NCBI RefSeq assembly: GCF_018069875.1
Contig: NZ_JAGQDF010000002.1
Coordinates: forward strand, 186,001-250,000
From: Ideonella alba
GTDB lineage: Bacteria; Pseudomonadota; Gammaproteobacteria; Burkholderiales; Burkholderiaceae_C
Direction: 5' to 3'
DNA: 64,000 nt
Below are positions 47,651 through 56,117 of the stretch, piece by piece. Positions within the stretch are counted from its first letter, which is position 1. Each line of letters begins with the position of its first letter. Below the pieces are notes generated by a model. It was not told the origin of the DNA and did no database searches. It saw only the letters and a list, made by a program, of their open reading frames with translations. A program made the position numbers and the translations under genes.

Positions 47651-47786
47651 GGATCCGATCACGAGCCCGTCGGCTGGCGGTCAGGCCATCCCACGGGCGC
47701 TCCTTGTACGGCAGTGCGGGGCCTGGACGACCCGGGGCACCCTGCCCTGGTCGTCCCGGCCCCTGCGAACCGGTAAACCGTGGATT

Positions 47787-50700
47787 CTATCGTCCCGCGG
47801 GCGTTTCCGGCGCCGACGGCCTCTCAATGCGGAACCAGGCCGCATACATGGCCGGCAGCGCCAGCAGCGTCAGCACCGTGGCCACCAGCAATCCACCCAT
47901 GATGGCCACCGCCATCGGCCCCCAGAAAAGGCTGCGCGAGAGCGGGATCATCGCCAGCATCGCCGCCGCCGCGGTCAGCACGATCGGCCGGAAGCGGCGC
48001 ACCGCCGACTCGACGATGGCCTTGGCCGCCGCCACCCCGGCGCGGCGGTCCTGTTCGATCTGATCGATCAGGATCACCGAGTTGCGCATGATCATGCCCA
48101 GCAAGGCGATGAAGCCCAGCAAGGCGACGAAGCCGAAGGGCCGGTTCAGCAGCAGCAGCGCGCCCGCCACGCCGGCAATGCCCAGCGGCGCGGTCAGCAC
48201 CACCAGCATCGCGCGGCCGAAGCTCTGCAGCTGCAGCATCAGCAGGGTCAGCATGATGAAGCCCATCACCGGCACGCCGGCGGCGATCGAGCCCTGGCCC
48301 TTCTGGCTCTCGGCCACCGCACCGGCCACCTCGATGTGCATGCCCGGCGGCATGCGCTGCGCCAGCGCCTGCATCTTCGGCCAGACCTCGTTGGTGACGG
48401 TCGCGCCCTGCACGCCCTCGACCACGTCGCCCTGCACCGTCACCGCGTAGAGCCGGCCCTCGCGCCACAGCACGCCGGGCTCCCAGCCGAATCGCGCGGT
48501 GGCCACCTGGTTCAGCGGCACCGAGCGGCCGCTGGACGTGGGCACGTAGGCGTTGCCCAGCGCGGTGATGGTGTCGCGCTCGTCAGCCGGCTGGCGCAGC
48601 ACGATGTCGATCAGCCGGTCGCCTTCGCGGAACTGGCCGACCGTGCTGCCCGACAGCAGCACGCGCGCCGCCTGGGCGATCGACTGGCTGCTGACACCTA
48701 GGGCACGCGCCTTGTCCTGGTCCACTTCCAGGCGCAGCGCCTTGACGGGTTCGTTCCAGTTGTCGTTGACACCCCGCATGCTGGGATGAGACTGCAGCAC
48801 GGCGCGCGCCTCGGTGCCCCACTGGCGCACCGACGACATGTCGGGGCCCACCACGCGGAACTGCACCGGGTACGGCACCGGCGGGCCGTTGGGCAGCAGC
48901 TTGACGCGGCCGCGGGCCTCGGGGAATTCGCTGGCCAGCAATTGCGGCAGGCGCAGGCGCAGCTCCTCGCGCGCCGTCAGGTCCTTGGGCAGGACGATGA
49001 ACTGGCTCACGTTGGCCTGCGGGAACACCTGGTCCAGCGGCAGGTAGAAGCGCGGCACGCCGCTGCCCACCCAGGCCGTGACCGTGGCCACGCCCGCCTC
49101 CTTGGCCATGCGCTGCTCGAAGCGGTGCGCCAGCAGCTCGCTCTGCTGGATCGTCGAGCCCTCGGGCAGCCACAGGTCGACCAGGATCTCGGGCCGGCTG
49201 GAATCGGGGAAGAACTGCTGCTGCACCCGGCCCATGCCGACCAGGCCCAACGCGAAGATCGCCAGGGTGATGGCGATGGTCTTCCAGCGGTGCTCCACGC
49301 ACCAGGTCACCAGCGTGCGAAAGCGCTGGTAGAACGGCGTGTCGAACAACTCATGGACCTCACCCTCGTGGCCCTGGCGGGTCTTCAGCAGCCAGGCGCC
49401 CAGGTAGGGCACGAAGTACACCGACACCACCCACGAGATCAGCAGCGCGGCCGAGGTGACGGCGAAGATCGCGAAGGTGTACTCGCCCACCGTGGACTTG
49501 GCCATGCCGATCGGCAGGAAGCCGGCAGCGGTGATCAGCGTGCCGGTGAGCATGGGCATCGACGTGGCCTCGTAGGCATAGGTCGCGGCACGCATCCGGT
49601 CGTAGCCTTCTTCCAGCTTGCGCACCATCATCTCGACCGCGATGATCGCGTCGTCGACCAGCAGGCCCAGCGCGATGATCAGCGAGCCCAGCGAGATCTT
49701 GTGCAGCCCGACGCCCCAGTAGAACATCGTCACGAAGGTGATCGCCAGCACCAGCGGGATGGTGATCGCCACCACCAGACCGGGCCAGATGTCGATGCGC
49801 AGCGGCTTGAAGTGCAGACCCAGGCTGATGAAGCTGACCGCCAGCACCACCACCACCGCCTCCACCAGCACGCGGATGAATTCACCCACCGACTGGCTCA
49901 CCGCCTTGGGCTGGTCCTGCACCTGCGACAGCTCCACGCCCACCGGCAGCTCGGCCTGGATGGCCTCGACCTTGGCGCGCAGCGCCTTGCCCATGGCGAT
50001 GATGTCGCCGCCCTTGGCCATGGCCACGCCCAGCGCCACCACCTGGCGGCCCTGGTGGCGCACCATCACACTCGGCGGATCGGCATAGCCGCGGCGGATC
50101 TCGGCGATGTCGCCCAGGCGCAGCGAACTGGCCTGGCCGGTGGTCGGGTTGACGCCGCGGATCGGCAGCGCCCGCAGGTCATCGACCGTGCGCAGCTGGC
50201 CGGCCACGCGGACCTGCAGGTTCTCGGTGCCCGCATTGAGCACGCCCGAGCTCTCCACCGCGTTCTGCGCCGACAGCTGGGCCAGCACCTGGTTCATGTC
50301 CAGGCCCAGGGTCGCCACCCGCTTGTGCGAGAGCTCGATGAACAGCTTTTCGGCCTGCACGCCGAACAGCTCGACCTTGGCCACGTCGCGCACGCGCAGC
50401 AGCTCGCCCCGCACGCGCTCGGCGAACTGGCGCAGCTCTTCCGGTGTGAAGCCATCGCCGGCCAGGGCGTAGATCGAGCCGTAGACGTCGCCGAACTCGT
50501 CATTGAAGAAGGGGCCGACCACGCCCTGCGGCAGCGTGCCGCGCATGTCGCCGATCTTCTTGCGCACCTGGTACCAGGTGTCGGACACATCCGCCGCCGG
50601 CGACGAGTCCTTCAATTGCAGGATGGTCAGCGACTCGCCGGGTTTGGTGAAGCTGCGGATGATGTCGCTGTGCGGCACCTCCTGCAGCGTGCGCTCGATC

Positions 50701-50930
50701 TTGTCGGTCACTTGCTCGGCCACCTGCTGGGCGCTGGCGCCCGGCCAGTAGGCCTGCACCACCATCGCCCGGAAGGTGAAGGGGGGGTCCTCGTCCTGGC
50801 CCAGCTGCAGGTAGGCGGCCACGCCCAGCAGCATCAGCACCACCATCAGGTAGCGGGTCAGCGGCGCATGTTCCAGCGCCCAGCGCGAGATGTTGAAGCC
50901 GCCGCCGGCTCCGCCCTGTCCGGCACTCAT
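47787..50930 (-). CDS. RND-family efflux transporter permease
   Basis: A 1047-residue inner-membrane proton-driven pump (HAE1/AcrB-like, with closest flavour the VexF/MexF-type single-membrane-domain duplicates). Two halves each have a large periplasmic loop and a six-helix block. TM4 carries the essential Asp pair in GLLVDDAIIAVE near residue 410. N-terminal features are RYLMVVLMLLGVAAYLQLGQDEDPPF. Substrates cannot be predicted. It shares one base with the adaptor gene (TGATG); no outer-membrane TolC-like gene is adjacent. Confidence 0.95.
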   Translation of the reverse strand: MSAGQGGAGGGFNISRWALEHAPLTRYLMVVLMLLGVAAYLQLGQDEDPPFTFRAMVVQAYWPGASAQQVAEQVTDKIERTLQEVPHSDIIRSFTKPGESLTILQLKDSSPAADVSDTWYQVRKKIGDMRGTLPQGVVGPFFNDEFGDVYGSIYALAGDGFTPEELRQFAERVRGELLRVRDVAKVELFGVQAEKLFIELSHKRVATLGLDMNQVLAQLSAQNAVESSGVLNAGTENLQVRVAGQLRTVDDLRALPIRGVNPTTGQASSLRLGDIAEIRRGYADPPSVMVRHQGRQVVALGVAMAKGGDIIAMGKALRAKVEAIQAELPVGVELSQVQDQPKAVSQSVGEFIRVLVEAVVVVLAVSFISLGLHFKPLRIDIWPGLVVAITIPLVLAITFVTMFYWGVGLHKISLGSLIIALGLLVDDAIIAVEMMVRKLEEGYDRMRAATYAYEATSMPMLTGTLITAAGFLPIGMAKSTVGEYTFAIFAVTSAALLISWVVSVYFVPYLGAWLLKTRQGHEGEVHELFDTPFYQRFRTLVTWCVEHRWKTIAITLAIFALGLVGMGRVQQQFFPDSSRPEILVDLWLPEGSTIQQSELLAHRFEQRMAKEAGVATVTAWVGSGVPRFYLPLDQVFPQANVSQFIVLPKDLTAREELRLRLPQLLASEFPEARGRVKLLPNGPPVPYPVQFRVVGPDMSSVRQWGTEARAVLQSHPSMRGVNDNWNEPVKALRLEVDQDKARALGVSSQSIAQAARVLLSGSTVGQFREGDRLIDIVLRQPADERDTITALGNAYVPTSSGRSVPLNQVATARFGWEPGVLWREGRLYAVTVQGDVVEGVQGATVTNEVWPKMQALAQRMPPGMHIEVAGAVAESQKGQGSIAAGVPVMGFIMLTLLMLQLQSFGRAMLVVLTAPLGIAGVAGALLLLNRPFGFVALLGFIALLGMIMRNSVILIDQIEQDRRAGVAAAKAIVESAVRRFRPIVLTAAAAMLAMIPLSRSLFWGPMAVAIMGGLLVATVLTLLALPAMYAAWFRIERPSAPETPAGR

Positions 50931-52045
50931 CAGCGGCTCCCCGAAGCGGCAGCCGAGGTGCCCGGCGGCAGCCAGGGCTTGACCTTCTGGCCGGCCGCCA
51001 GCAGGTGGGTACCGGCGCTGACCACCTCTTCGCCTTCCTTCAGGCCGCCCACCACCAGGGCCCAGTTGCCGTCGGCACCGGCCAGTTCCACCGGGCGCAG
51101 CCGGATCACCGAGGCGGTGCGATCGAAGATCCAGACGGCGCTGCCCGCCTCATGGGCGAAAACGGCACCCAAGGGCAGCCGCCAGCCGCGGGTCGTGCCG
51201 GCGCTGACCAGCCGCACCTGGGCGGTCTGGCCCAGCGGCACGTTGGCGCGGCCCAGATCGGCCTTGACCTGGAAGGTGCGGGTCACCGGGTCGGCGGCCG
51301 CCGCCACCTCCCGCAGGGTGACCGGGATCTCTTCCGTCCGGCCCCACAGCTGCATCAGCAGCGCATCGGGGCGGCCGCGCAGGGCGCGCAGGGCCTCGAT
51401 GCGGCCCTCCGGCACGCTGAACACCACATCGCGCGGCCCATCCTGGGCCAGGCGCAGCAGCGGCGTGCCAGCGGCCAGCACCTGGCCCGGCTCGGCCAGC
51501 ACGCCGGTGATCACGCCGGCGGCCGGGGCCACCAGCGTGGTGTAGCCGGTCTGGCGGCCCTGGGCCTGGGCCGAGGCACGGGCCTGCTCCCACTGGGCAC
51601 GGGCAGCCTTGGCGGCGGCTTCGCGCCGGTCCAGCTCGGCTGGGCCGACGAAGCCTTGGGCGCGCAGGTCGCGGTAGCGCTGCAGGTCGGCCTCCAGCTG
51701 GTCCAGGTTGGTCCTGGCGGCCAGCACGCCGGCGTCTGCCGCCTGCTGGGCCAGTTGCAGGTCGGCCGGGTCCAGCCGAGCCAGCACCTGGCCTGCCTTC
51801 ACGGCCTGGCCGTTGTCCACCAGCCGGCTGTCCAGGCGGCCGGGCACGCGGAAGGACAACACGGTCTCGGTGCGCGCGCGGATCTCGGCGGCGAACACTT
51901 GCCCGGGCGGTGTGCCCGACTCGCCCACCCGGAACAGGCGCACCGCGCGTTCCGGCTCGGGCGCCGGGGCCTTGGGCTGGCAGGCGGTGAGCATGGTGGC
52001 GGCCACAAGGGCGAGGAGCACGGTGCGGACGGGGATGGCGGCCAT
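50930..52045 (-). CDS. RND efflux periplasmic adaptor (membrane fusion lipoprotein)
   Basis: A 371-residue HlyD/AcrA-type adaptor lipoprotein linking the pump to the outer membrane. The signal peptide ends in a lipobox LTAC (Cys22). A biotinyl-lipoyl-like half (FRVPGRLDSRLVDNGQAVKAGQVLARL), a helical hairpin (about 75-135), the second lipoyl half (TTLVAPAAGVITGVLAEPGQVL) and a beta-barrel domain follow. The ATG at 52045 is chosen because it begins the signal peptide; longer upstream frames overlap unrelated sequence. Confidence 0.93.
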   Translation of the reverse strand: MAAIPVRTVLLALVAATMLTACQPKAPAPEPERAVRLFRVGESGTPPGQVFAAEIRARTETVLSFRVPGRLDSRLVDNGQAVKAGQVLARLDPADLQLAQQAADAGVLAARTNLDQLEADLQRYRDLRAQGFVGPAELDRREAAAKAARAQWEQARASAQAQGRQTGYTTLVAPAAGVITGVLAEPGQVLAAGTPLLRLAQDGPRDVVFSVPEGRIEALRALRGRPDALLMQLWGRTEEIPVTLREVAAAADPVTRTFQVKADLGRANVPLGQTAQVRLVSAGTTRGWRLPLGAVFAHEAGSAVWIFDRTASVIRLRPVELAGADGNWALVVGGLKEGEEVVSAGTHLLAAGQKVKPWLPPGTSAAASGSR

Positions 52046-52064
52046 CGATGGATCTCGATTAATG

Positions 52065-52078
52065 ACTGACTGGTCAGT
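52065..52078. promoter_or_regulatory. TetR-type operator upstream of the RND pump operon
   Basis: ACTGAC-TG-GTCAGT is a 6-bp inverted repeat with 2-bp centre, in an AT-rich stretch (ATTAAT/TAATATA flanks) 20 bp before the adaptor start codon and 67 bp before hpnC. No TetR gene is in the window. Confidence 0.6.
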
Positions 52079-52144
52079 AATATACGAAGAGCACTGATCG
52101 GCGTCAACCGCCAGACGGGCGATCTGTGCACCGACAATCGCGGG

Positions 52145-52981
52145 GTGAGCGTCGATCACTACGAAAACTTCCCCGTCGCCTCCTGGTTGTGCCCGCCCGC
52201 GCTGCGCCCGCCGATCACCGCGATCTACCACTTCGCGCGCACCGCCGACGACCTGGCCGACGAAGGCAGCGCCAGCCCGGAACAGCGCCGTGCACTGCTG
52301 CAGCAGCTGCGCGCGAGCTGGCACGCCAGCCTGCGCGGCGAACCGGCCGACCCCCGCTGGTCCGCCATGCTGGCCACCCTGGTGCGCGAACAGCAGCGAC
52401 ACGCCCTGCCCCAGCCGCTTCTTGAAGACCTGCTCGATGCCTTCCGCCAGGACTGCGGCAACCCGCTGTATGACAGCCGCGCCCAGCTGCTGGACTACTG
52501 CCGCCGCTCGGCCAACCCGATCGGCCGCCTGCTGCTGCACCTTTACGGCCTGCACGACCCGCTGGCGCTGCGGCGCTCGGACGCCATTTGCACCGCACTG
52601 CAGCTGATCAACTTCTGGCAGGACTTCAGCGTCGATCACCCCCGCGGCCGCTGCTACCTGACCGCCGAGGATTGCGCCCGCCATGGCGTGGACCGCGCCG
52701 CGCTGCTGGCGGGCCAGGTGCCAGGCCGGGCCGAAGCCGCGCTGCTCGCCGATCTGCTCGACTGGACCGAGGGCCTGATGCGCCAGGGCGCGCCGCTGGT
52801 GCACCAGCTGCCGGGCCGGATGGGCTGGGAGCTGCGCGCGGTGGTCCAAGGCGGCCTGCGCGTTCTGGCGACAATCCGCCGCATGAACCCGCACTCGTTC
52901 CAGACCCGGCCCCAGCTGCGGGGCGCCGACTGGCTGGCCATCGGCTGGGCCGCTCTGCGCATGCGCCGGAGCTCGACATGA
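52145..52981 (+). CDS. hpnC: Squalene synthase-like protein HpnC
   Basis: A 278-residue trans-isoprenyl diphosphate synthase-like enzyme that in the hopanoid pathway converts presqualene diphosphate to hydroxysqualene. The two Asp motifs are TADDLADE (about 33-40) and NFWQDFSVD (about 156-164). The start is GTG at 52145. It overlaps hpnD by 4 bp and is divergent from the RND operon. Confidence 0.94.
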   Translation: MSVDHYENFPVASWLCPPALRPPITAIYHFARTADDLADEGSASPEQRRALLQQLRASWHASLRGEPADPRWSAMLATLVREQQRHALPQPLLEDLLDAFRQDCGNPLYDSRAQLLDYCRRSANPIGRLLLHLYGLHDPLALRRSDAICTALQLINFWQDFSVDHPRGRCYLTAEDCARHGVDRAALLAGQVPGRAEAALLADLLDWTEGLMRQGAPLVHQLPGRMGWELRAVVQGGLRVLATIRRMNPHSFQTRPQLRGADWLAIGWAALRMRRSST

Positions 52982-53826
52982 CGCCTCAGCAATACGTCCA
53001 GGACAAGGCCGCCTCCAGCGGCTCGTCCTTCTACTACGCCTTCCTGTTCCTGCCACCCGAGCGCCGCGCCGCCATCACCGCCTTCTACGCTTTCTGCCGC
53101 GAGGTGGATGATGTGGTGGACGACATGGTCGAGCCCAGCGTCGCGGCCACCAAGCTGGCCTGGTGGCGCCAGGAAGTGGCCCGCGCCTACGCCGGCCAGC
53201 CCAGCCACCCGGTGATGCAGGCACTGATGCCGCTGGCGCCCACCTACGGCATCCGTGCCGAGCATCTCCAGGCAGTGATCCACGGCTGCCAGACCGACCT
53301 GGATCAGAACCGTTTCCTGGACTTCGCCAACCTGGCCCAGTACTGCCACCTGGTGGCCGGCGTGGTGGGCGAGGTGGCGGCGTCGATCTTCGGCCAGACC
53401 GACCCGCAGACCACGCCGTACGCCCACCGCCTGGGCCTGGCGATGCAGCTGACCAACATCATCCGCGATGTCGGCGACGATGCGCGCCGCGGCCGCATCT
53501 ACCTGCCGATTGACGAACTGCAGCGCTTTGACGTCAAGGCGCATGAGCTGCTGATGCGCCAGTCGCCCTGGGGCTACAGCGAGCGCTTCCAGGCGCTGAT
53601 GCGCTTCCAGGCCGAGCGCGCTCGCAGCCTGTACGCCGAGGCCCTGGCGCTGTTGCCGGAGGCGGACCGCGCCGCACAGCGCCCCGGCCTGATGATGGCC
53701 AACATCTACCGCGCCCTGCTCGACGAGGTCGAGCGTGGCGGCTTCCAGGTGCTGCACCAGCGCATCTCGCTGACGCCGCTGCGCAAGCTGTGGATCGCCG
53801 CACGCACCCAATGGCAGGGCCGCTGA
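52978..53826 (+). CDS. hpnD: Presqualene diphosphate synthase HpnD
   Basis: A 282-residue head-to-head prenyl transferase that condenses two farnesyl diphosphates to presqualene diphosphate. Asp-rich motifs are REVDDVVDDMVE (about 38-49) and NIIRDVGDDARRGR (about 161-174). The start overlaps the hpnC stop (ATGA) and the end overlaps hpnE by 16 bp. Confidence 0.95.
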   Translation: MTPQQYVQDKAASSGSSFYYAFLFLPPERRAAITAFYAFCREVDDVVDDMVEPSVAATKLAWWRQEVARAYAGQPSHPVMQALMPLAPTYGIRAEHLQAVIHGCQTDLDQNRFLDFANLAQYCHLVAGVVGEVAASIFGQTDPQTTPYAHRLGLAMQLTNIIRDVGDDARRGRIYLPIDELQRFDVKAHELLMRQSPWGYSERFQALMRFQAERARSLYAEALALLPEADRAAQRPGLMMANIYRALLDEVERGGFQVLHQRISLTPLRKLWIAARTQWQGR

Positions 53827-55133
53827 CCACGGCACCGCAGCGCGTGGCCGTGGTCGGCGCCGGCTGGGCCGGGCTGGCCGCGGCGGTCGAACTGGTCGAC
53901 GCCGGTCACGCCGTCACGCTGATCGACATGGCCGCCCAACCCGGTGGACGGGCCCGCTCGACGCCGTCCACCACGCTGCCCCAGCAGGACAACGGCCAGC
54001 ACATCCTGATCGGCGCCTACCGCGACACCCTGGCGATGATGCGCCGGGTGGGGGTCGATCCCGACGCGGTGCTGCTGCGCACCCGGCTCTCGCTGCGCGA
54101 CCCCCAGGGCCGCGGTCTGGCGCTGGGCGGGGGTCCGGCGACGGTGGCCTTCGCCCTGGGCGTGCTGCGCTGGCAGGACTGCCCCTGGCCGGACCGCCTG
54201 GCGCTGCTGCGGCTGGCGCTGGGCTGGCGCCTGGGCGGCTTTCGCTGCGAACCGGACCAGAGCGTGCAGGAATTTGCCCAGGGCTGCCCGCCATCGGTCT
54301 ACCAGGCCCTGCTGGAGCCGCTGTGCGTGGCCGCGCTGAACACGCCAGCGCCGCAGGCCAGCGCCCAGGTGATGCTCACGGTGCTGCGCGACGCCTTGTT
54401 CGGCGGTCCGGGCAGCGCCGACCTGCTGCTGCCGCGCGCGCCACTGGACGCGCTGTTCCCCCGGCCAGCACTGGCCTGGCTGATGCAGCGCGGCGTGGCC
54501 TGGCATCCTCGCCGTCCGGTGCGGCAACTGCGCCCCGCGCCGGGCGCAGGCTGGCAAGTCGACGATCTGCCGCCGGTGGACCAGGTCGTGCTGGCCTGCA
54601 GCGCCACCGAGGCAGCGCGGCTGGTGCACCCCCTGGCGCCGCACTGGAGCCGCCAGGCCCTGGCGATCCGCTACCAGCCGATCGCCACCGCCTGGATCGA
54701 CGCCCCACCCGCCCGCTGGACGGCGCCGATGCTGCGCCTGAGTGACGGGCCGGCGCAGTTTGCGTTCGACCTCTCGGCGCTGGGAGGCCCGCCCGGTTGC
54801 TTCACGCTGGTGGCCAGCGGTGCGGCCGACCTGGCGGCCCAGGGTGCCGCCGCCGCAGGCCAGGCGCTGCTGGCCCATTGGCAGCGCTGCTTCGGCCCGG
54901 ACGCCCGCCTGCGCAGCGTGCGCATCGAGAAGCGCGCCACCTTCGCCTGCACACCGGGCCTGGCGCGCCCCGCGGCCCGGGTCGCGCCGAGCCTGTGGGC
55001 GGCGGGCGACTATGTCGAGGGCCCTTACCCCGCCACGCTGGAGGGCGCGGTGCGCACTGGCCGGCAGGTGGCGCTGGCCGTGGCGGCATCCGGCGCGGGC
55101 CAGGTGCTGGGCATGAAATCTCCATCCACTTGA
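53811..55133 (+). CDS. hpnE: Hydroxysqualene dehydroxylase HpnE
   Basis: A 440-residue FAD-dependent amine-oxidase-like enzyme that converts hydroxysqualene to squalene. The dinucleotide-binding VAVVGAGWAGLAAAVEL is at about 12-28, the NGQHILIGAYRDTL segment near 62-75, and the C-terminal FAD motif is LWAAGDYVEGPYPATLEGAV. It completes the hpnCDE cassette. No squalene-hopene cyclase is in the window, so the end product (hopanoid, other squalene product) is not shown here. Confidence 0.94.
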   Translation: MAGPLTTAPQRVAVVGAGWAGLAAAVELVDAGHAVTLIDMAAQPGGRARSTPSTTLPQQDNGQHILIGAYRDTLAMMRRVGVDPDAVLLRTRLSLRDPQGRGLALGGGPATVAFALGVLRWQDCPWPDRLALLRLALGWRLGGFRCEPDQSVQEFAQGCPPSVYQALLEPLCVAALNTPAPQASAQVMLTVLRDALFGGPGSADLLLPRAPLDALFPRPALAWLMQRGVAWHPRRPVRQLRPAPGAGWQVDDLPPVDQVVLACSATEAARLVHPLAPHWSRQALAIRYQPIATAWIDAPPARWTAPMLRLSDGPAQFAFDLSALGGPPGCFTLVASGAADLAAQGAAAAGQALLAHWQRCFGPDARLRSVRIEKRATFACTPGLARPAARVAPSLWAAGDYVEGPYPATLEGAVRTGRQVALAVAASGAGQVLGMKSPST

Positions 55134-55149
55134 CGAAATCGGCGTTTCG
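55134..55149. promoter_or_regulatory. Inverted-repeat operator upstream of the IclR gene
   Basis: CGAAA-TCGGCG-TTTCG lies 37 bp before the IclR ATG, in the position expected for an autoregulatory IclR operator. Confidence 0.5.
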
Positions 55150-55186
55150 CCATGCAAAATAGGGTCAACCCCGTGATCGCCGCACC

Positions 55187-55969
55187 ATGACCCGCAAAGA
55201 CAACCAGTCCCCCAGCATCCAGGTGCTGGCCCGCGCGTTCTCGCTGCTCGACGAACTGGCCGCCCACCAGGACCCGGTGCCCCTGAAGGAACTCAGCGAG
55301 CGCACCGGCCTGCACCCGTCGACCGCCCACCGCATCCTGAACGACCTGGCCGTGGGTCGATTCGTCGACCGCCCCGAGGCCGGCAGCTACCGGCTGGGCA
55401 TGCGGCTGCTGGAACTGGGCAACCTGGTCAAGGCGCGCTTGGACGTGCGCGACGCCGCACTGGGGCCGATGCGCGAGTTGCACAAGCTGACGCACCAGCC
55501 GGTGAACCTGTCGGTGCGCCAGGGCGACGAGATTGTCTACATCGAGCGCACCTACAGCGAACGCTCAGGCATGCAGGTGGTGCGCGCGGTCGGCGGCCGG
55601 GCGCCGCTGCACCTGACCTCGGTGGGCAAGCTCTTCCTGGCCTGGGACGATCCGCAACGGGTGCGCGCCTACGCCACCCGCACCGGCCTGGCCGGCCACA
55701 CCCGCAACAGCCTGACCGACCTGCCCTCGCTGGAGCGCGAGCTGGTCCGGGTGCGTCGCGAGACGCTGGCGCGCGATGACGAGGAGCTGGAACTGGGCGT
55801 GCGCTGCATGGCCGCCGGCATCTTCGACGACCAGGGCAAGCTGGTGGCCGGACTGTCGATCTCCTCGCCTGCCGACCGGATCGAGGAAGCCTGGGTCGAT
55901 CGGGTCAAGGCGACCGCGGCGCAGATCTCGGCCTCGCTGGGTTTCCGGGGCCCGACGCCCTCGCCCTGA
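55187..55969 (+). CDS. IclR-family transcriptional regulator
   Basis: A 260-residue regulator with an N-terminal winged helix (about residues 11-70, LARAFSLLDELAAHQDPVPL and LHPSTAHRILNDL) and the C-terminal IclR effector-binding domain (about 80-255, with LHLTSVGKLFLAWD and LELGVRCMAAGIFDDQGKLVAGLSIS). Located 53 bp after hpnE on the same strand but with its own palindrome, so probably transcribed separately. The target and effector are unknown. Confidence 0.92.
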   Translation: MTRKDNQSPSIQVLARAFSLLDELAAHQDPVPLKELSERTGLHPSTAHRILNDLAVGRFVDRPEAGSYRLGMRLLELGNLVKARLDVRDAALGPMRELHKLTHQPVNLSVRQGDEIVYIERTYSERSGMQVVRAVGGRAPLHLTSVGKLFLAWDDPQRVRAYATRTGLAGHTRNSLTDLPSLERELVRVRRETLARDDEELELGVRCMAAGIFDDQGKLVAGLSISSPADRIEEAWVDRVKATAAQISASLGFRGPTPSP

Positions 55970-56117
55970 GGCGGGGCTGCGCAGAAGCCGCCTGGACAGG
56001 ACCTCGCAGGCGCGTGTGGCGATCTGAGCGCCGCGTCGCGGCCTGGCGCGCCTGACAGGGCTTGCAACAGCCTCTGCAGGAACGAGCGGAACGAGCCGGT
56101 CAGCGGCCTGGGTGCGC

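Noticed and set aside
47787-52045. RND pump as a hopanoid transporter (HpnN-like) because it borders hpnCDE
   Set aside because: It is an HAE1-type pump with a periplasmic adaptor lipoprotein, not the single-protein MMPL/HpnN type, and is divergently transcribed from hpnCDE.
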